A stretch of DNA of 64,000 nt from positions 22,739,274 through 22,803,273 of the forward strand of contig CM075860.1 of assembly GCA_037975125.1 (NCBI GenBank). The letters run 5' to 3'. The DNA comes from Latrodectus hesperus. Lineage: Eukaryota; Arthropoda; Arachnida; Araneae; Theridiidae. The notes under the pieces are model-generated. The model saw only the letters and a program-made list of their open reading frames with translations. It made no database searches and had not been told where the DNA came from. The position numbers and the translations under genes were made by a program. Of the stretch, positions 1 through 11,388 are shown piece after piece; positions within the stretch are counted from its first letter, which is position 1; every line of letters begins with the position of its first letter.

Positions 1-590
1 TTCTCATTTTTCAATAGTTTTATTTTATAAACTATCATTCACATTGGTAAAAAGGAAAGACGGTAACTGAATATCTAACTTTGTGTCGTAAAGGGTACGG
101 TTGTGAGCAAAATGCTTCGACAACACACATTTAAAATTTATTTTTCATAAATAACCTCTTCAAGCAGTCATCAAACGTTTTAGAGACTTCCCAAAACATT
201 TATATCCAGTTACGTAAACATTCTTTTGTCTGAATATTAGTCAGATTTTAATAAAAGAAATTTTTTATGAGTCAAAGCAATGATTCCTCAATCCTTTATT
301 TATTAATTCCTTTGCTTTTCAAAAGTTTAATGTTTTAAGTGTATGTCATATGCTAAATTAAACAAGAAAACATTTAAAAGGTTGCAAAAAGTTGATGTAA
401 AATATTCAAAGATGTTAGAGATTCGAACGAAAATGTTCAGTAACTTAATGGAACATCTATTTCTATTAATGCTCAACTTATCGATGCAATCAAAGAATTA
501 CTGTTCGGTAATCATCATTTCACTATGAGAGACATAATTAAAGGAATTCCTTTCTTTTCAAGGAATTTTAAAGCATTTAAAGGGGTAATT
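1..590. other. AT-rich stretch without recognisable gene
   Basis: I see no coding sequence, repeat family or RNA gene here. The short open frame at 343-528 has low-complexity composition, and I recognise no domain in it. Confidence 0.5.
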
Positions 591-735
591 CATTGGCTTT
601 TGAACGTGCCCTAATGAGTTCCAACAGAACAAAGTTCTGTTGAAGCTTTTTGGAGCACGTTCGAGCATGGAACAAAGCAATTACACAGAGTTCTTTGTTC
701 TTGAACTTGTTCCAACACAACTTCGAATTTTATTC
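590..735. repeat. Cluster of short inverted repeats
   Basis: The stretch holds several overlapping inverted words built on GTTC/GAAC. One is a perfect hairpin, aacagaac-aaa-gttctgtt. Another is ggaacaaag pairing with ctttgttc further right. No gene product is evident. It may be a degenerate foldback element. Confidence 0.35.
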
Positions 736-1377
736 CAAAATAATCATGTCCAGTTGGAAAGGAGATTCCTTCACATATGTAATTAGTTTTTAAAAATACA
801 TTACTACTGGTGACTGAAGTCGAATATACATGCTTTTGACACAGAAATAACTTCATAATCAACAGAATGGTTTTTCAAAATAAAAGCAAATACAAAAATA
901 CTTAAGAAAGTCATTCAAATATGAAAGTAATTTTAATCTATATCTTTGAGTGTCTCTTAAGTGGTTAAAAGAATTCCTAACAACTGGGCAGATTATTAAT
1001 GAAGATCACGGCCTGAGTATTTGTATGAAACGATTTGTAAAGATGACCTGAAACAAAAAAAGAAATATCAAACTGAAAATATATATATTTTGTTTAAATT
1101 TTAAATATTATTCATTGACATTTGGCAAGACTTTAAGCAAATACGACTTTACAATCACCATATTCTGCTGATATGGCATTAGAACCATTTTAATGGTATT
1201 ACTTTCTATTAAAATCTCACTAGTGTCATATATTGACTAATATTGTGTAGATATTAACTAATATTTGGCAAAATATTAAAACAATATTGCTTCAAAATTG
1301 CCACATATTCTAACCATCGATAATTTTCTTTTAGGCTACCCTTCTGAGAACTGTGGTCCCATCAGTGTAATATATGT

Positions 1378-1660
<283 letters not shown>

Positions 1661-2960
1661 ATTTTTTGAAATTATAGAAGTTTTAAATGTCATTTTTCTC
1701 GTGGCTTAGACACTAAGAAAATAAAGTCTGAAAGGCTTAAATTACAAAAGGAGAATATGATTAATAAATTCTTTCCGGCTGTTCTTATTTCATTTCTTCG
1801 TATATACTCCTTTTGAAGAGTTAAAATTAAATAATTTTACATCCGAAGTGAATTACATAATTTTTCATATATGCATGATGTAATATTATAAGATGACACA
1901 ACTTCTAAAGCAAATTAATTCAAGAGTTTATTCTTATACTAAATACAGAAACAAGTCATTTTTTTTTCAAAATTCACTTGATTGTTAAAATTTGTTAAAT
2001 GAAATATTAATAAAACAAAGTTTGCACAGCAAATTTTGGAAGTTTCACATTTCACAATTTCGAAATTACACACTAAGACATATCTCTAGAGAAATTTCTT
2101 TTTATTAATGCATTTCATACGCAGACAAAAAGTAACTATGAGCAAAATATTGACATTAAAATATTCATTTCCATGAAATAGATTGAAACTTTTTCCAGCA
2201 CTTTAAATGTCAAATATTTCTTAGTTGTCTTCGGAAGAGAGAAAATTAAAAAGTACATACATTTAGTTTGTTTAAGTAATGATATATGCGGATGAGAGTT
2301 TTTATCTACACTGAATTTTTATTTTTTATATGTATAATAAAATTTTGTGGTTAGATTATTTATTTAGAAACATATCCGCAAAAAACTTTAAAATTAATTT
2401 CATCTTGCACTTATAAAAACAGTGTTATAAAGAACATAACAAACTTAAATTTTTTATTTTAAACTTAAAAAAATAATTATTATTACTTTTTTTTAAGGAA
2501 AACGTATTTACCTAACGTAAAGAATGCCAAGTATCTTTATATTTTATATGCTTAAATTGCCTGTAATTTTATGCTGCTCCGTTTTCTTATATTTTACGCT
2601 TTTTAATATTTAATATCGATATGTATCATTCTGTTTGTAAGTCATTTCAAATATTAAAATATAAAATTTAAGTATTTTAAAATATTGAATGTTTTAGTTG
2701 TTAAAGAGATATCAAAAAAATCAATGTAAAGGTTTAAAATGGATCATTTTTGCTGATTCTAAATATTTAATGCATAAATTGCTGACAGTTTATAATCAAC
2801 AGAAAAGTTCTCTGCAAGCAGAATTTTTCAACGTTCAAGAGATATGATTAAAATTTTTGTACAAATTTTTGCTTTCGTAAATTGTCTTCCGAATCATTTA
2901 TGATTTGTGTAACAATAACACCATTGATCTTTTATTTTAATTAATGATTTATAATTAGAA
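1661..2960. other. AT-rich stretch, nothing recognised
   Basis: Stop codons are frequent in all frames and no repeat family used elsewhere in this window matches. It ends at the TA target duplication of the next element. Confidence 0.5.
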
Positions 2961-2962
2961 TA

Positions 2963-3888
2963 CGAGGTGTGGCTATTAAATAACGAGACTGACGCTGCGG
3001 CGGCAAAAGTGCGCATGCGTAGTCCGCCATTGACTATCAGCTGTTTAGTGTGAAGCTTTCTCTTCAAAATGCCCTAAGCCTCATTTGCGTAAGTAACACG
3101 GTTTAGTCATAACCTTCATTTCCGTTAACATTGTTATTTTATTTTGGCGAAAAAATGGTTAGTGTAATAATAGAGCAACGAATTGTTGTTAAATTTCACT
3201 TCAAACTTGGAAAAACCGGTACTGAAACTTATAATTTACTGAAAGAAGTGTACGGCAGTGAATGTTTATCCCGTGCACGAGTTTTTGAATGGTTCAAACA
3301 TTTTAAAGATGGCCGACAAGACGTTGAAGATGATTCGCGGCCAGGTCGCCCTTCAACGTTAAAAACGGATGAAAATGTCGAAAAAGTTGCTAGTTTGATT
3401 CGGTCTGATCGTCGATTGAGTATTCGTGCAATAGCTGAAAGTGTAAACATTGATAAAGAATGTGTACGGCAAATTTTACATGACAATTTGAACATGAAAA
3501 AAGTGCGCCAAAATGGTGCCAAAAATTCTCACGTTTGAACAACAAGCAACTCGCAAAAACTGGCCAAACACAGCATCCCACTGTTAGAGCATCCACCTTA
3601 CTCGCCAGACCTGGCACCATATGACTTCTATCTGTTCCTTAAGGTGAAATCTGCATTAAAAGGAACAAGATTTGAGTCCGTGGAAGCTGTTAAAGAGAAA
3701 GCGGCAAGAGTACTGAAGGAGTTGACAAAAGATGACTTCCAGCACTGTTTCCAACAATGGAAAATTCGCATGGGGCGTTGCAGGGATAGAGAAGGGGTGT
3801 ACATTGAAGGCGATAATAAATAATCATGTATAAAATAAGAATAGAACTTTTTACAACGACAGTCTCGTTATTTAATAGCCACACCTCG
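2963..3888 (+). mobile_element. Internally deleted mariner element with perfect TIRs
   Basis: The element starts cgaggtgtggctattaaa and ends with the exact reverse complement over 29 bp (2963-2991 and 3860-3888). It is flanked on each side by TA, the target duplication of the Tc1/mariner superfamily. At 926 bp it is shorter than the usual 1.25-1.3 kb of mariner because the middle of the transposase gene is missing. The perfect ends suggest a recent insertion, or ends that can still be mobilised by a transposase made elsewhere. Confidence 0.93.
3155..3823 (+). pseudogene. Mariner transposase, catalytic core deleted
   Basis: The frame opens at ATG 3155 and gives the N-terminal paired helix-turn-helix region of mariner transposase, which normally binds the TIRs. 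Recognisable motifs are GKTGTETYNLL, RVFEWFKHFKDGR and the linker DDSRPGRPST. A single-base frameshift occurs near 3505; past it the sequence reads AKMVPKILTFEQQ. The protein then jumps near 3560 to the C-terminal HPPYSPDLAPYDFYLF block and runs to a TAA at 3821-3823. The segment with the first two catalytic aspartates is absent, while the third (PYD) remains. A full mariner transposase is about 345 residues; roughly 220 are represented here. It cannot be catalytic. A protein that binds TIRs without cutting could be imagined from the first 120 codons, but this is speculation. Confidence 0.93.
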
Positions 3889-3904
3889 TACATTCTTTTC
3901 GGAC

Positions 3905-4140
3905 TTAGAAGCGTTGTGGATTATTGGTATCATTTCGCGATAAAAAGGTACAGTTCCAAGGTTCGATCCTCGGTTTGTGCTCGCTCGACTCGACCTTCCA
4001 TCCCTTCAGTGGGTCGATGAAACCGAATACCAAGCATGTTTGGGAACTCAATACTGCCAAGCACACCGGGTCCTTCGGTAAATAAAACAAATATTGTCAC
4101 TGTTTTCATAGGGGCTGTCGTGCCACTGAGTGCAGTTAAA
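3905..4140 (+). mobile_element. SINE, family B, tRNA-like head
   Basis: A B-box-like aggttcgatcct lies near 3958-3970. It is followed by a body shared with copies at 27625, 28720 and 57741: words such as accaagcatg, cttcagtgggtcgatgaa, agcacacc and ggggctgtcgtgc occur in the same order. It lies directly beside the right end of the mariner element. The A box is degenerate, so activity is doubtful. Confidence 0.7.
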
Positions 4141-4414
4141 TTTCTCTATATATTAAATCTAACAATTTACTATATAATATAAAAGCAGGCTGTAGTTGAG
4201 GGGAGGTGTAAGAAACTCAAAGCAACGGTAAATTTTTTTTTAAAAAAAATCTTTTTAACTAACAAATACTTGAAATCCCAGGTGTGAACACACTATCTTG
4301 GTTTGAGGGCTTCTTTTATACTCGTTTGTATTGTGTATGAATAGAGAATTAAATTATTTTCCAACAATGATTAAAGAGATTTAACATAAATACAAAAATA
4401 TATTAAAGTAAATA

Positions 4415-5806
4415 CACAACTGGCCGTTAAAATTGCTACACCAAGAAGGAATGCAAATAAAAAAACGATATTTATTGGACACATACATTATAGTGGAAAG
4501 AACAAGTGATTAGGTATACAGGAAATTAGAATGTATAGATCTTGAGAAATCAGTACCCAGAGCAGCAACCTCTGGCTGCAATAACAGCATTTATCCGCCT
4601 AGGCATGGAATCCAACAGAGATTGTATGACATGTACGGAGATCTCAGTCCATGCAGCTTCAACACTATGCCACAGTTCATCGACAGTAGTGGATGGTGAG
4701 GACGGTGTGCCAATCGCTCGGCAACCATTGACCACACGTTCTCAATTGGTGACAGATCAGGAGAACGTGCTAGTCAGGGTAACAGTCGAACTTATTCTGT
4801 ATCAAGGAAGTTCATAACAGTAAGGGCAACATGCGGTCGTGCATTATCCTTTTGAAACAAAGCATTAGGGAAGCTTCAAAAATAGGGCAGAGCCACGGGC
4901 CTTAACACATTGGAAATGTAACGGTTGCTGTTCAAAATGCATGTAATGCGAACAAGAGGTGATAGAGACGTGTATCCAATGGCACCACCAGCAGGTGGAC
5001 CAGTATGGCGATGTCCAATGCAAGCTGGCAATGCGTGTTCTCCACGATGCCTCCAAACACGGATGCAAATATTGTCCTGTATACAGAACCGAGATTCATC
5101 TGTAAAGATGACGTGATGCCATTCCCGCGTCCAGGTTCGTCGCTGATCACACCATTGAAGGCGCTCCTGTCTTTGACGCAGCGTCAATGGTAGCCGAAGC
5201 CATGGTCGCCGTGCAGACAATCCATGTTGCTGCAAACGTCATCGAACTGTTCGAGCAGAAACTTGTTGCCTTGCAAATGACTCCATTTCATAACTCAGGG
5301 TTCGTGACGTGGCTGTACGATCCCTTGTGACCATGCAGATAAGATGTCTGTCTTCTCTGCTGTTAGTGATGGGGTGTCGCTGAGATCCTGCATGAGTTTC
5401 AGTATGATTGTCCCGAACCTATCGATTCCATATTCTGCTAACAGTCATTGGGACTCGATCGACGCGAGCAGCAATATTGCGGTACGACTAATCGCAATCC
5501 CGGTAGGCTATAATCCTTCCTCGATCAAAGTCAGACACGTGCTGATAGGCATTTCTTCTTCTTACACGAGGCATTACAACAACTTTCTTTGCCGAAAACA
5601 ACGTTGAAACGGAAATTGAGTATGAAAAAACTGCTGTCAAATCTCTGGTCTTATACACATTGTAGATGTCGCTACTGTCGCCTGCTTTGTTAGAATGCGC
5701 TGAAAATCTAATCATTTGCATATCACCGCAAGTTCTAGCTGTCATGCAAATTTCACGTGTGTGGTGTGCCGCTTTCCTGGTGTAGCAATTTTAATGGCCA
5801 GTAGTG
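4415..5806 (-). mobile_element. Tc1-family DNA transposon, near full length
   Basis: Imperfect terminal inverted repeats of about 29 bp bound 1392 bp: cacaactggccgttaaaatt on the left and, on the opposite strand, cactactggccattaaaatt on the right. TA lies on each side (4413-4414 and 5807-5808). The length and TA duplications fit Tc1. The transposase is encoded on the minus strand and is broken. Confidence 0.93.
4550..5574 (-). pseudogene. Tc1-like transposase (DD34E), about five stops and one frameshift
   Basis: Read on the minus strand from ATG at 5574 to the stop at 4550-4552, this is essentially a whole Tc1 transposase of about 340 codons. It opens MPRVRRRNAYQHVSDFDRGR (N-terminal helix-turn-helix). 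The catalytic motifs are all visible: FTDESRF (first D), QKDNARPH (second D) and SPIENVW (the glutamate). There are 34 residues between the second D and the E, the classical DD34E spacing. The C-terminus ends in IAARGCCSGY, as many Tc1 relatives do. In-frame stops fall after AYRDCD, at WNR*VRD, VR*RLQQ, YF*SFP, DTE*V and LP*LAR; several look like a lost Trp or Gln. A frameshift separates the C-terminal 60 codons. All three catalytic residues are intact, so decay came from scattered nonsense changes. Confidence 0.93.
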
Positions 5807-5893
5807 TAATTTATTCTTCTTTTTTACATCTAGAATCGGTATATTTGGCTGTTAAAGAATATTACGTAACAGAACCAAATGCATTTTCAGTTT

Positions 5894-6177
5894 TATTGTT
5901 GTTATAGTCGTGTGCCAGCCAGACTGGCAATATGGGATGCGTTACTCCACTTTTCCAACTGAACCCTATTTTGGTGTGGAGTCCGACTTCCTCAGTACAC
6001 ACATGCCATAGGGACCCGTTTATAGGGTAGGCAACCATTCACTCCACATTCATACAAGGAAAGGACCAAGACAGGATAGATAGAGAGAAAAAGTACATCC
6101 ATGCCCGAACCGGGATTCGAACCCAGGACCTCCCTATCCGCAATCAGATACGCTGACCACTAGACAAGTTGGGCGGC
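5894..6177 (-). mobile_element. SINE, family A
   Basis: On the minus strand the head begins gccgcccaacttgtc and carries a B box in ggttcgaatcccgg. The body follows with ggcatggatgta, a ctctctatc pyrimidine tract, gttgcctaccctataaac, ggaagtcggactccacacc and a tail ending cagcctggctggcacacgac plus CAA repeats. Seven copies of this family occur in the window. An imperfect target duplication of tttt(c)agttt(t)att flanks it. Confidence 0.88.
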
Positions 6178-7529
6178 TTTTAGTTTATTAAACAAGGAGA
6201 ATATATATGTATATAATTAATAAATTAAAAGTTTATTCCTATATGATTTGATACAGAATTTTAGCTGCTTGAATATTTAAGGAATGGAATCAATTTTTTT
6301 GAAAAAATTACGATTTCTTTCAACAATTATATATATATTAGTGGCATGCGGTCCATGTGTGCAGGGTGTGCACTACACACCATGGCAAATTTATGAGAGA
6401 CAATAATTTTCTGCACGTATGTCTACCTATCTTTATATGGTATATAATAGATATTATTTATAATGTATTCAAATATTATGTTGATTTCCTTGCTTGTATT
6501 CCTGGTACTAGGTGCTGCACAACGTAGCGCGTTCAAAAGCAAACGAACATAGGAAGTTCTGATGTGTACGCACAGCACACTAATAGAAAATCACGCTTTA
6601 TATGTATGGGCTACTGGAGAAGCACAGCATACTAGAGCACTGAGGCAAGTGCAACTATTTATCTTGCACTTGACATTCAGATTCTTCCGAAGGTAGGGTT
6701 TATTAAGCGTTGTATTAGAGCGGGGGCTTACGTGCTGAAGCGCTTTTGGTTTTTTAACTAATTAACTGGCCATACGATTTGGCAGACGGTTAATGTTTAA
6801 ATTTATATACTGTAAGATTTTGTTTTCATGGAAATATAAAAAAAGTATTTCATCAATATAAAGGGAAAAATTTTAGTGTGGTTAAATAATATCGGTGATG
6901 TATTATATTTATAGAAATAATTCGCTGATAAACAATTTTGTTTTGTTAGACAAAAAAGAAAAGAATTTTAACAGAACAGTCCAACCTTTACCATTCATTG
7001 TATATTACAGAGAGTATATAAGTTATATCTGTAACAACATATACATCCCTTGTATTGTTTTTAAAAATTGTCAAGATATTTTTCGCAGAATGTATGATTT
7101 ACAAATGTTAAATACAATTAATATTATTATTTGTTGATTTGCACTAAATTATATTTATTAATTTAATAAATATAATTTAATCCACTGACTGAACAAGAAA
7201 CAGTTTGTTCTATTGTGGCAGCGCGCAGAGAAATCCTCTGCACGTGGAATAGTCGTTCCGTTTGTCGGCACCAATGACTATCCTAATGAGCCACAGTGTG
7301 GTGTATTTTGTTTTTGTTTTGTCTACGTTTGTTGAAAATATAAGTTCTTCGTTGAAGTCCGAAGCGTTGCTTTTTCGCAGCCGATTACAACACGAAATGA
7401 TTTTTTGCTTCAGTTCCAGTAGAATTCTCATAAGGTTATCTGTTTTTATTGTTATACCTAGACTACTCGAAGGTAATCACTTAATTTATTTTATTCTTTA
7501 AAATTATTTTCATAATAAACTACCCACTT

Positions 7530-8366
7530 CAGAATGGGGAACTCAAATGTCTCATTAATTAAAGATTTATTGGAAAATTCCTTTTCGAGAGGAGACGTTA
7601 CTACAAAAAAAAAAAAAAAAAAAAACGAAATAGTTAAATGAAGTAGACCGATGCCGGATATTATTCTATCGCAAAACGTTAAGATTAAAGGACAACAGAG
7701 TGTACGACATTTTCAAAAATCTAGGTATGAAATATTTAAATGGTTAACCGGTTGTCGTGAATTGAATAAGTTGTACAGTTGGCCATGTTTACTTTTTATT
7801 GTAATTGAAAAGGATAGGAATATTTGGACAAAACAAGGCTACAGTGATATAAATCATCTCCACGAAGCTGCATATAGATACACAAAAAAACACACACAAT
7901 CTCACATAAATGCCGTAATACTATTAAATACATTTGGAACCGTCAGGATAGATTTAATGTTAGACCAACAAAAGACTTCATCGATTGTTCGATACAATGA
8001 AAAAGTAACAAGAAATAGAAATATTCTCGAGAGATTAATAGATGTAGTTTGTGTTACTTAGCAAAACAAGAAGATGCATTTCATGGACACAATGAGAATA
8101 AAAATTACCTTAATCGAGGAAATTATATAGAATTAATAACTTTAATTAATAAATATGATGACCTTTTAGCAACCCATCTAAGAACTGCAACTGCATTTTC
8201 TGGAACCTCTAATAGAATACATATGATATTATTGCATCGATAAAATATATTGTTATTTCAGAAATTAGAAATGAGGTAAAAAGAAACGCCATTCGCCATT
8301 CTATTATGCTGGATGAAAAATCTGACATATCTCACAAATCTCAATTATTGGTTCTGCTACGATAGA
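7530..8366 (+). pseudogene. hAT transposase, ZMYM1/DUF4371 type, N-terminal half
   Basis: The best frame reads RPMPDIILSQNVKIKGQQSV, then RHFQKSRYEIFKWLTGC and LYSWPCLLF, which is the TTF-type zinc-finger region that precedes hAT transposases of the ZMYM1-like group. A frameshift near 8050 leads into LAKQEDAFHGHNE, NRGNYIELI and THLRTATAFSGTSNRI. A second shift leads into IMLDEKSDISHKSQL, which contains the first catalytic aspartate (MLDE) of the RNase H-like core. The frame then stops at a TAG near 8364. The rest of the core, the CxxH motif and the C-terminal dimerisation domain are absent. A pure A tract at 7603-7624 interrupts the early part. It is a fossil; no function is expected. Confidence 0.85.
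7603..7624. repeat. Poly(A) run
   Basis: An uninterrupted A tract of about 22 bases within the 5' part of the hAT transposase relic. It causes frame ambiguity. Confidence 0.95.
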
Positions 8367-8391
8367 TTAATAATTGTAGTGAACCAGTGGA

Positions 8392-8438
8392 TTCTATGAT
8401 TCATAAATTTTGACATTTTGATTCTATGATTCATAAAT
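8392..8438. repeat. Two copies of a 30-bp direct repeat
   Basis: The word ttctatgattcataaat occurs at 8392-8408 and 8422-8438, spaced by exactly 30 bp. It lies immediately after the truncation point of the hAT gene. Confidence 0.85.
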
Positions 8439-9590
8439 ATTATACTAAATGTATCATTTGAATACTGATTGATATTTATATATTGCGAAGCGGGATGACA
8501 TTTTACTGAATGTAGGTATACAACACGAAGTTGTATGTGTAATGTTTTTAAATTCAAAATAAAGACTACCAATCTATATGAAATTTGGACATAAATAAAT
8601 GAAATAATAATAAACGATAATCATAGGGAAAAAGTAATTTTGTTTTAGTAAGCGCCATATAATTCCTTTAATATTTTTATAACACAAATTTTGTAAAACA
8701 TTAATACTGAAAAATGCGCTTTTGTATTCTGGATATGATAGATTAACACTCTGGGTTTCTTATACAAGAACATGCATTTAAAAAAAAGAATAACCACACA
8801 TAAGAATCAAAGTAATATAATACAAGTAAAAGAATGAGAGAGAAAATAAGAGCTATAAAGGTTTTTATTCCTCAACAATATTTTTAATACATTACTTCAA
8901 TATTCTGTATTTCGCCTTTTCTCTGTATTTCGTTTTTCCGATTGCCACTTATCAAACTTATTTTATGTGAGATAATGAGATCAACCATTTCGTAACCATA
9001 TTAACCACAAAATTGTTGTTTCTTTGGTTACAGTTGAGATCCTGAGTACGCCACTTTATTACGATTCTCATTGGCTTAAAATACTCCATGACGTCAGATA
9101 ACGTTTTATCCACGTCACATCGTATTGAGACTGCACTAGAAGACCGATTTGTCGATGAATTTGTTGCCTGCCTTCAAATTCTTCGAGCGGCAGCAAACAA
9201 GGCGAAGTTCACATTGAATGGCTGAGAACAGTGTTGAAGTTCATTTTGTTAATAAAATAATTTCTTATATAAAGATCAAAAATAGGCAAAGACGAATTAA
9301 ATTTTTAGAAATTTCATTTATTAATAAAATTGTAAGTTAATAATTGCAATATTTGTAAACAATCTCTTTTGAATTTTAAGGTGAGGCGGATTTTAGTAGT
9401 GATAAGTACACTACGAAAAATTTTTCTATATATCAAACATTTTGAAAAAACAACGCACTTGATATGTATCTGGTTCAAAGGATAAATCTCAAAAGATAAC
9501 ATAAATATGTCATCTGTTTATAATTTTCTTTTAAAAAAAAACATAACTATAACGCCCTTTGCAAGAGTCAATTTACCGTCTTTTTAGAGC
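8439..9590. other. Stretch without recognised gene; promoter-like motifs near 9070-9120
   Basis: Mostly AT-rich. Around 9060-9230 base composition rises. An inverted CCAAT box (attgg, 9070), a perfect CRE palindrome tgacgtca (9089-9096) and a half CRE cacgtcac (about 9111) lie within 50 bp. No open frame or known transcript can be tied to them. Confidence 0.3.
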
Positions 9591-9870
9591 TGCTAGCTGC
9601 AAGTGATGGTGGTCAAACCAGCAGACCATGGTGGACCTCGAAACGTCTTCATTATTTTATAGGGACGAAACAGAACATCCCTATTTGGTCTGCTGCACAC
9701 AGAATCATTACTTCAGAAGGAATATATTGCAATCATTGATACATATTACATGGACGTGCAGACATGAACGAACATGACAGATCTTCACATGAGTCAGGAT
9801 TCGAACTCCTGACTTTCCGATGACGAGAACTAACACGGTAACCCTCCAAACCACTACTTTCAGTTATGAC
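9590..9870 (-). mobile_element. SINE, family F, tRNA-like head
   Basis: On the minus strand, ggtttggagggttaccgtg resembles an A-box region and caggagttcgaatcctgac is a clear B-box/T-arm. The piece tcatcggaaagtcaggagtt is shared with related heads at 19590-19700, 60355-60480 and 62660-62860. The body continues to about 9590. Confidence 0.65.
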
Positions 9871-10243
9871 GTCTTAAATAATATATTGTTTCGGGAAAGA
9901 TTATGACAAACTCTCTTATTGTCAAACGTAAAATATACGTTCGTTATTTAGGATTTTTTTGTTCACGAATTCACGAATTTGTTAAAATGAATGTAGTCTA
10001 TAATTCTCAATTACTTTGACGGAATAGTGCAGAAAATTGTACAATATTACATGATACAACAGCATTACGCAATGATTTATAGTCATATTTTTCATTTTTA
10101 TTTTGAGAGAAATTTTTTAAATTGAATAATCCTTTATTTATACATGCGAATTGAACTATTGAACTTAAAATCGTGCTTACAAACTAGCTATCAGCTCAAT
10201 TTTTTCACTATTACGCGTCAAAAAATGGTATAACAATAAATTT

Positions 10244-10624
10244 GGTGAGCCGTGGTAGCCTAGTGGTTAGGGCATCGGGCTTCCGTCCAAAAGGGTGGAG
10301 TTCGATTCTTAATGCCCCAAAAGACCCACCGAGTACATGCGATATACGTGCTCGTAAAATCTGTGGAATTGAAAGTCCTGTGGTTGGTCGTTGAGCAGTT
10401 ACCGTGGGTGCAATGGTCTGGAGAAATTGACTCCCCCTTCAGATCAATGCATAAATTGAGAGAGTGGATCCTCTGGTGGCGACCTCTATTGGAGGATTTT
10501 AAAAGCAAGGCCGCACTTTCACCTTCGTGGTGCTCTGATTAAACAAAAAACGCACCCTATTGACTTAAATTCGCATAGCCAAGGCATATCGAGCTTGGCT
10601 TGTCAAAGTGTCATAAGTAACAAC
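10244..10624 (+). mobile_element. SINE, family C, full length with target duplication
   Basis: The head tagcctagtggttagggc is an excellent A box and ggagttcgattctt a B box. The body has words seen again at 24240, 50726 and 59268: cccaccgagtacatgc, gtcctgtggttggtcg, accttcgtggtgctctg, cgagcttggc. It ends gtgtcataagtaacaacaac. The flanking aacaataaatt (10232 and 10625) is the target duplication. Confidence 0.9.
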
Positions 10625-11092
10625 AACAATAAATTGGGCTAAAATGAGCAATTTTTCCAAAAACATTTCAAGCACATTCACTTATCCCTAATCATCAATA
10701 ATTCTAAATGTTATGCATTGCTTACTCCTCAGACTGACTAAAAATAAAAAGTATATTTTTCTCAATGGAGGACAAAAATTAGGCAACTGAATATCGATGG
10801 AAGATTAAAAGTATTATGAAATATATTTTCCAAATTTTAATTATAATTTAACTCAGTATTTTTATCTACTCGACGTAGAATTCAAACCTTTGCAATACAG
10901 AAATTAGTGCATGCTTGCCAGTCGACAGACAGCATTCAATAAATCATAAAAAAATTGAAAATTATTTATTAAATCCATAATATGTGAAATGAAATGTTAA
11001 TTATTATAGCAGTAAATTATGCTACTTAAGCAAACAATTATTTTTTGATAAAAGAATATTATTTACTAATATTCCTTTATTAATCATAAATG

Positions 11093-11377
11093 CTGCCGCC
11101 CAACTTGTCTTGTGGTCAGCGTGTCTGACAGCGGATTGGAAGGTCCTGGGTTCGAATCCCGGTTCGGACATGCATGTACTTTCTCTCTCTATCTGTCTTT
11201 GTACTTTCCTTGTAAGAATGTGTTTTGAATGGTTGCCTACCCTATAAAAGGGTCCCTATGGCATGTGTGTACTGAGGAAGTCGGACTCCACACCTAAATA
11301 GGGTTCAGTAGGAAAAGTTGAGCAGCGCACCCTATATTGCCAGCTTCTAGCTGGCACACGACAACAACAGCAACAAC
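11093..11377 (+). mobile_element. SINE, family A, 11-bp target duplication
   Basis: The head gccgcccaacttgtcttgtg carries the B box gggttcgaatccc near 11150. The body has the family words ggttgcctaccctataa and gaagtcggactccacacc. The end is ctggcacacgac plus CAACAA. The direct repeat aatcataaatg flanks it exactly at 11082-11092 and 11378-11388, proof of retroposition. Confidence 0.93.
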
Positions 11378-11388
11378 AATCATAAATG

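Larger units (their letters stand above)
6340..8366 (+). mobile_element. hAT-family element, 5' portion
   Basis: The transposase fragment at 7530-8366 is clearly hAT. The sequence from about 6340 (tagtggcatgcggtccatg, then repeated tgtgcagggtgtgcac) has the look of a hAT left end plus leader, and nothing else accounts for it. The left boundary is inference. The 3' half of the gene and the right terminal repeat are missing, since the reading frame stops making sense after 8366. Confidence 0.55.

Noticed and set aside
10260..10542. Frames of 76-82 codons on both strands
   Set aside because: They lie entirely inside a SINE and recur with the copies.
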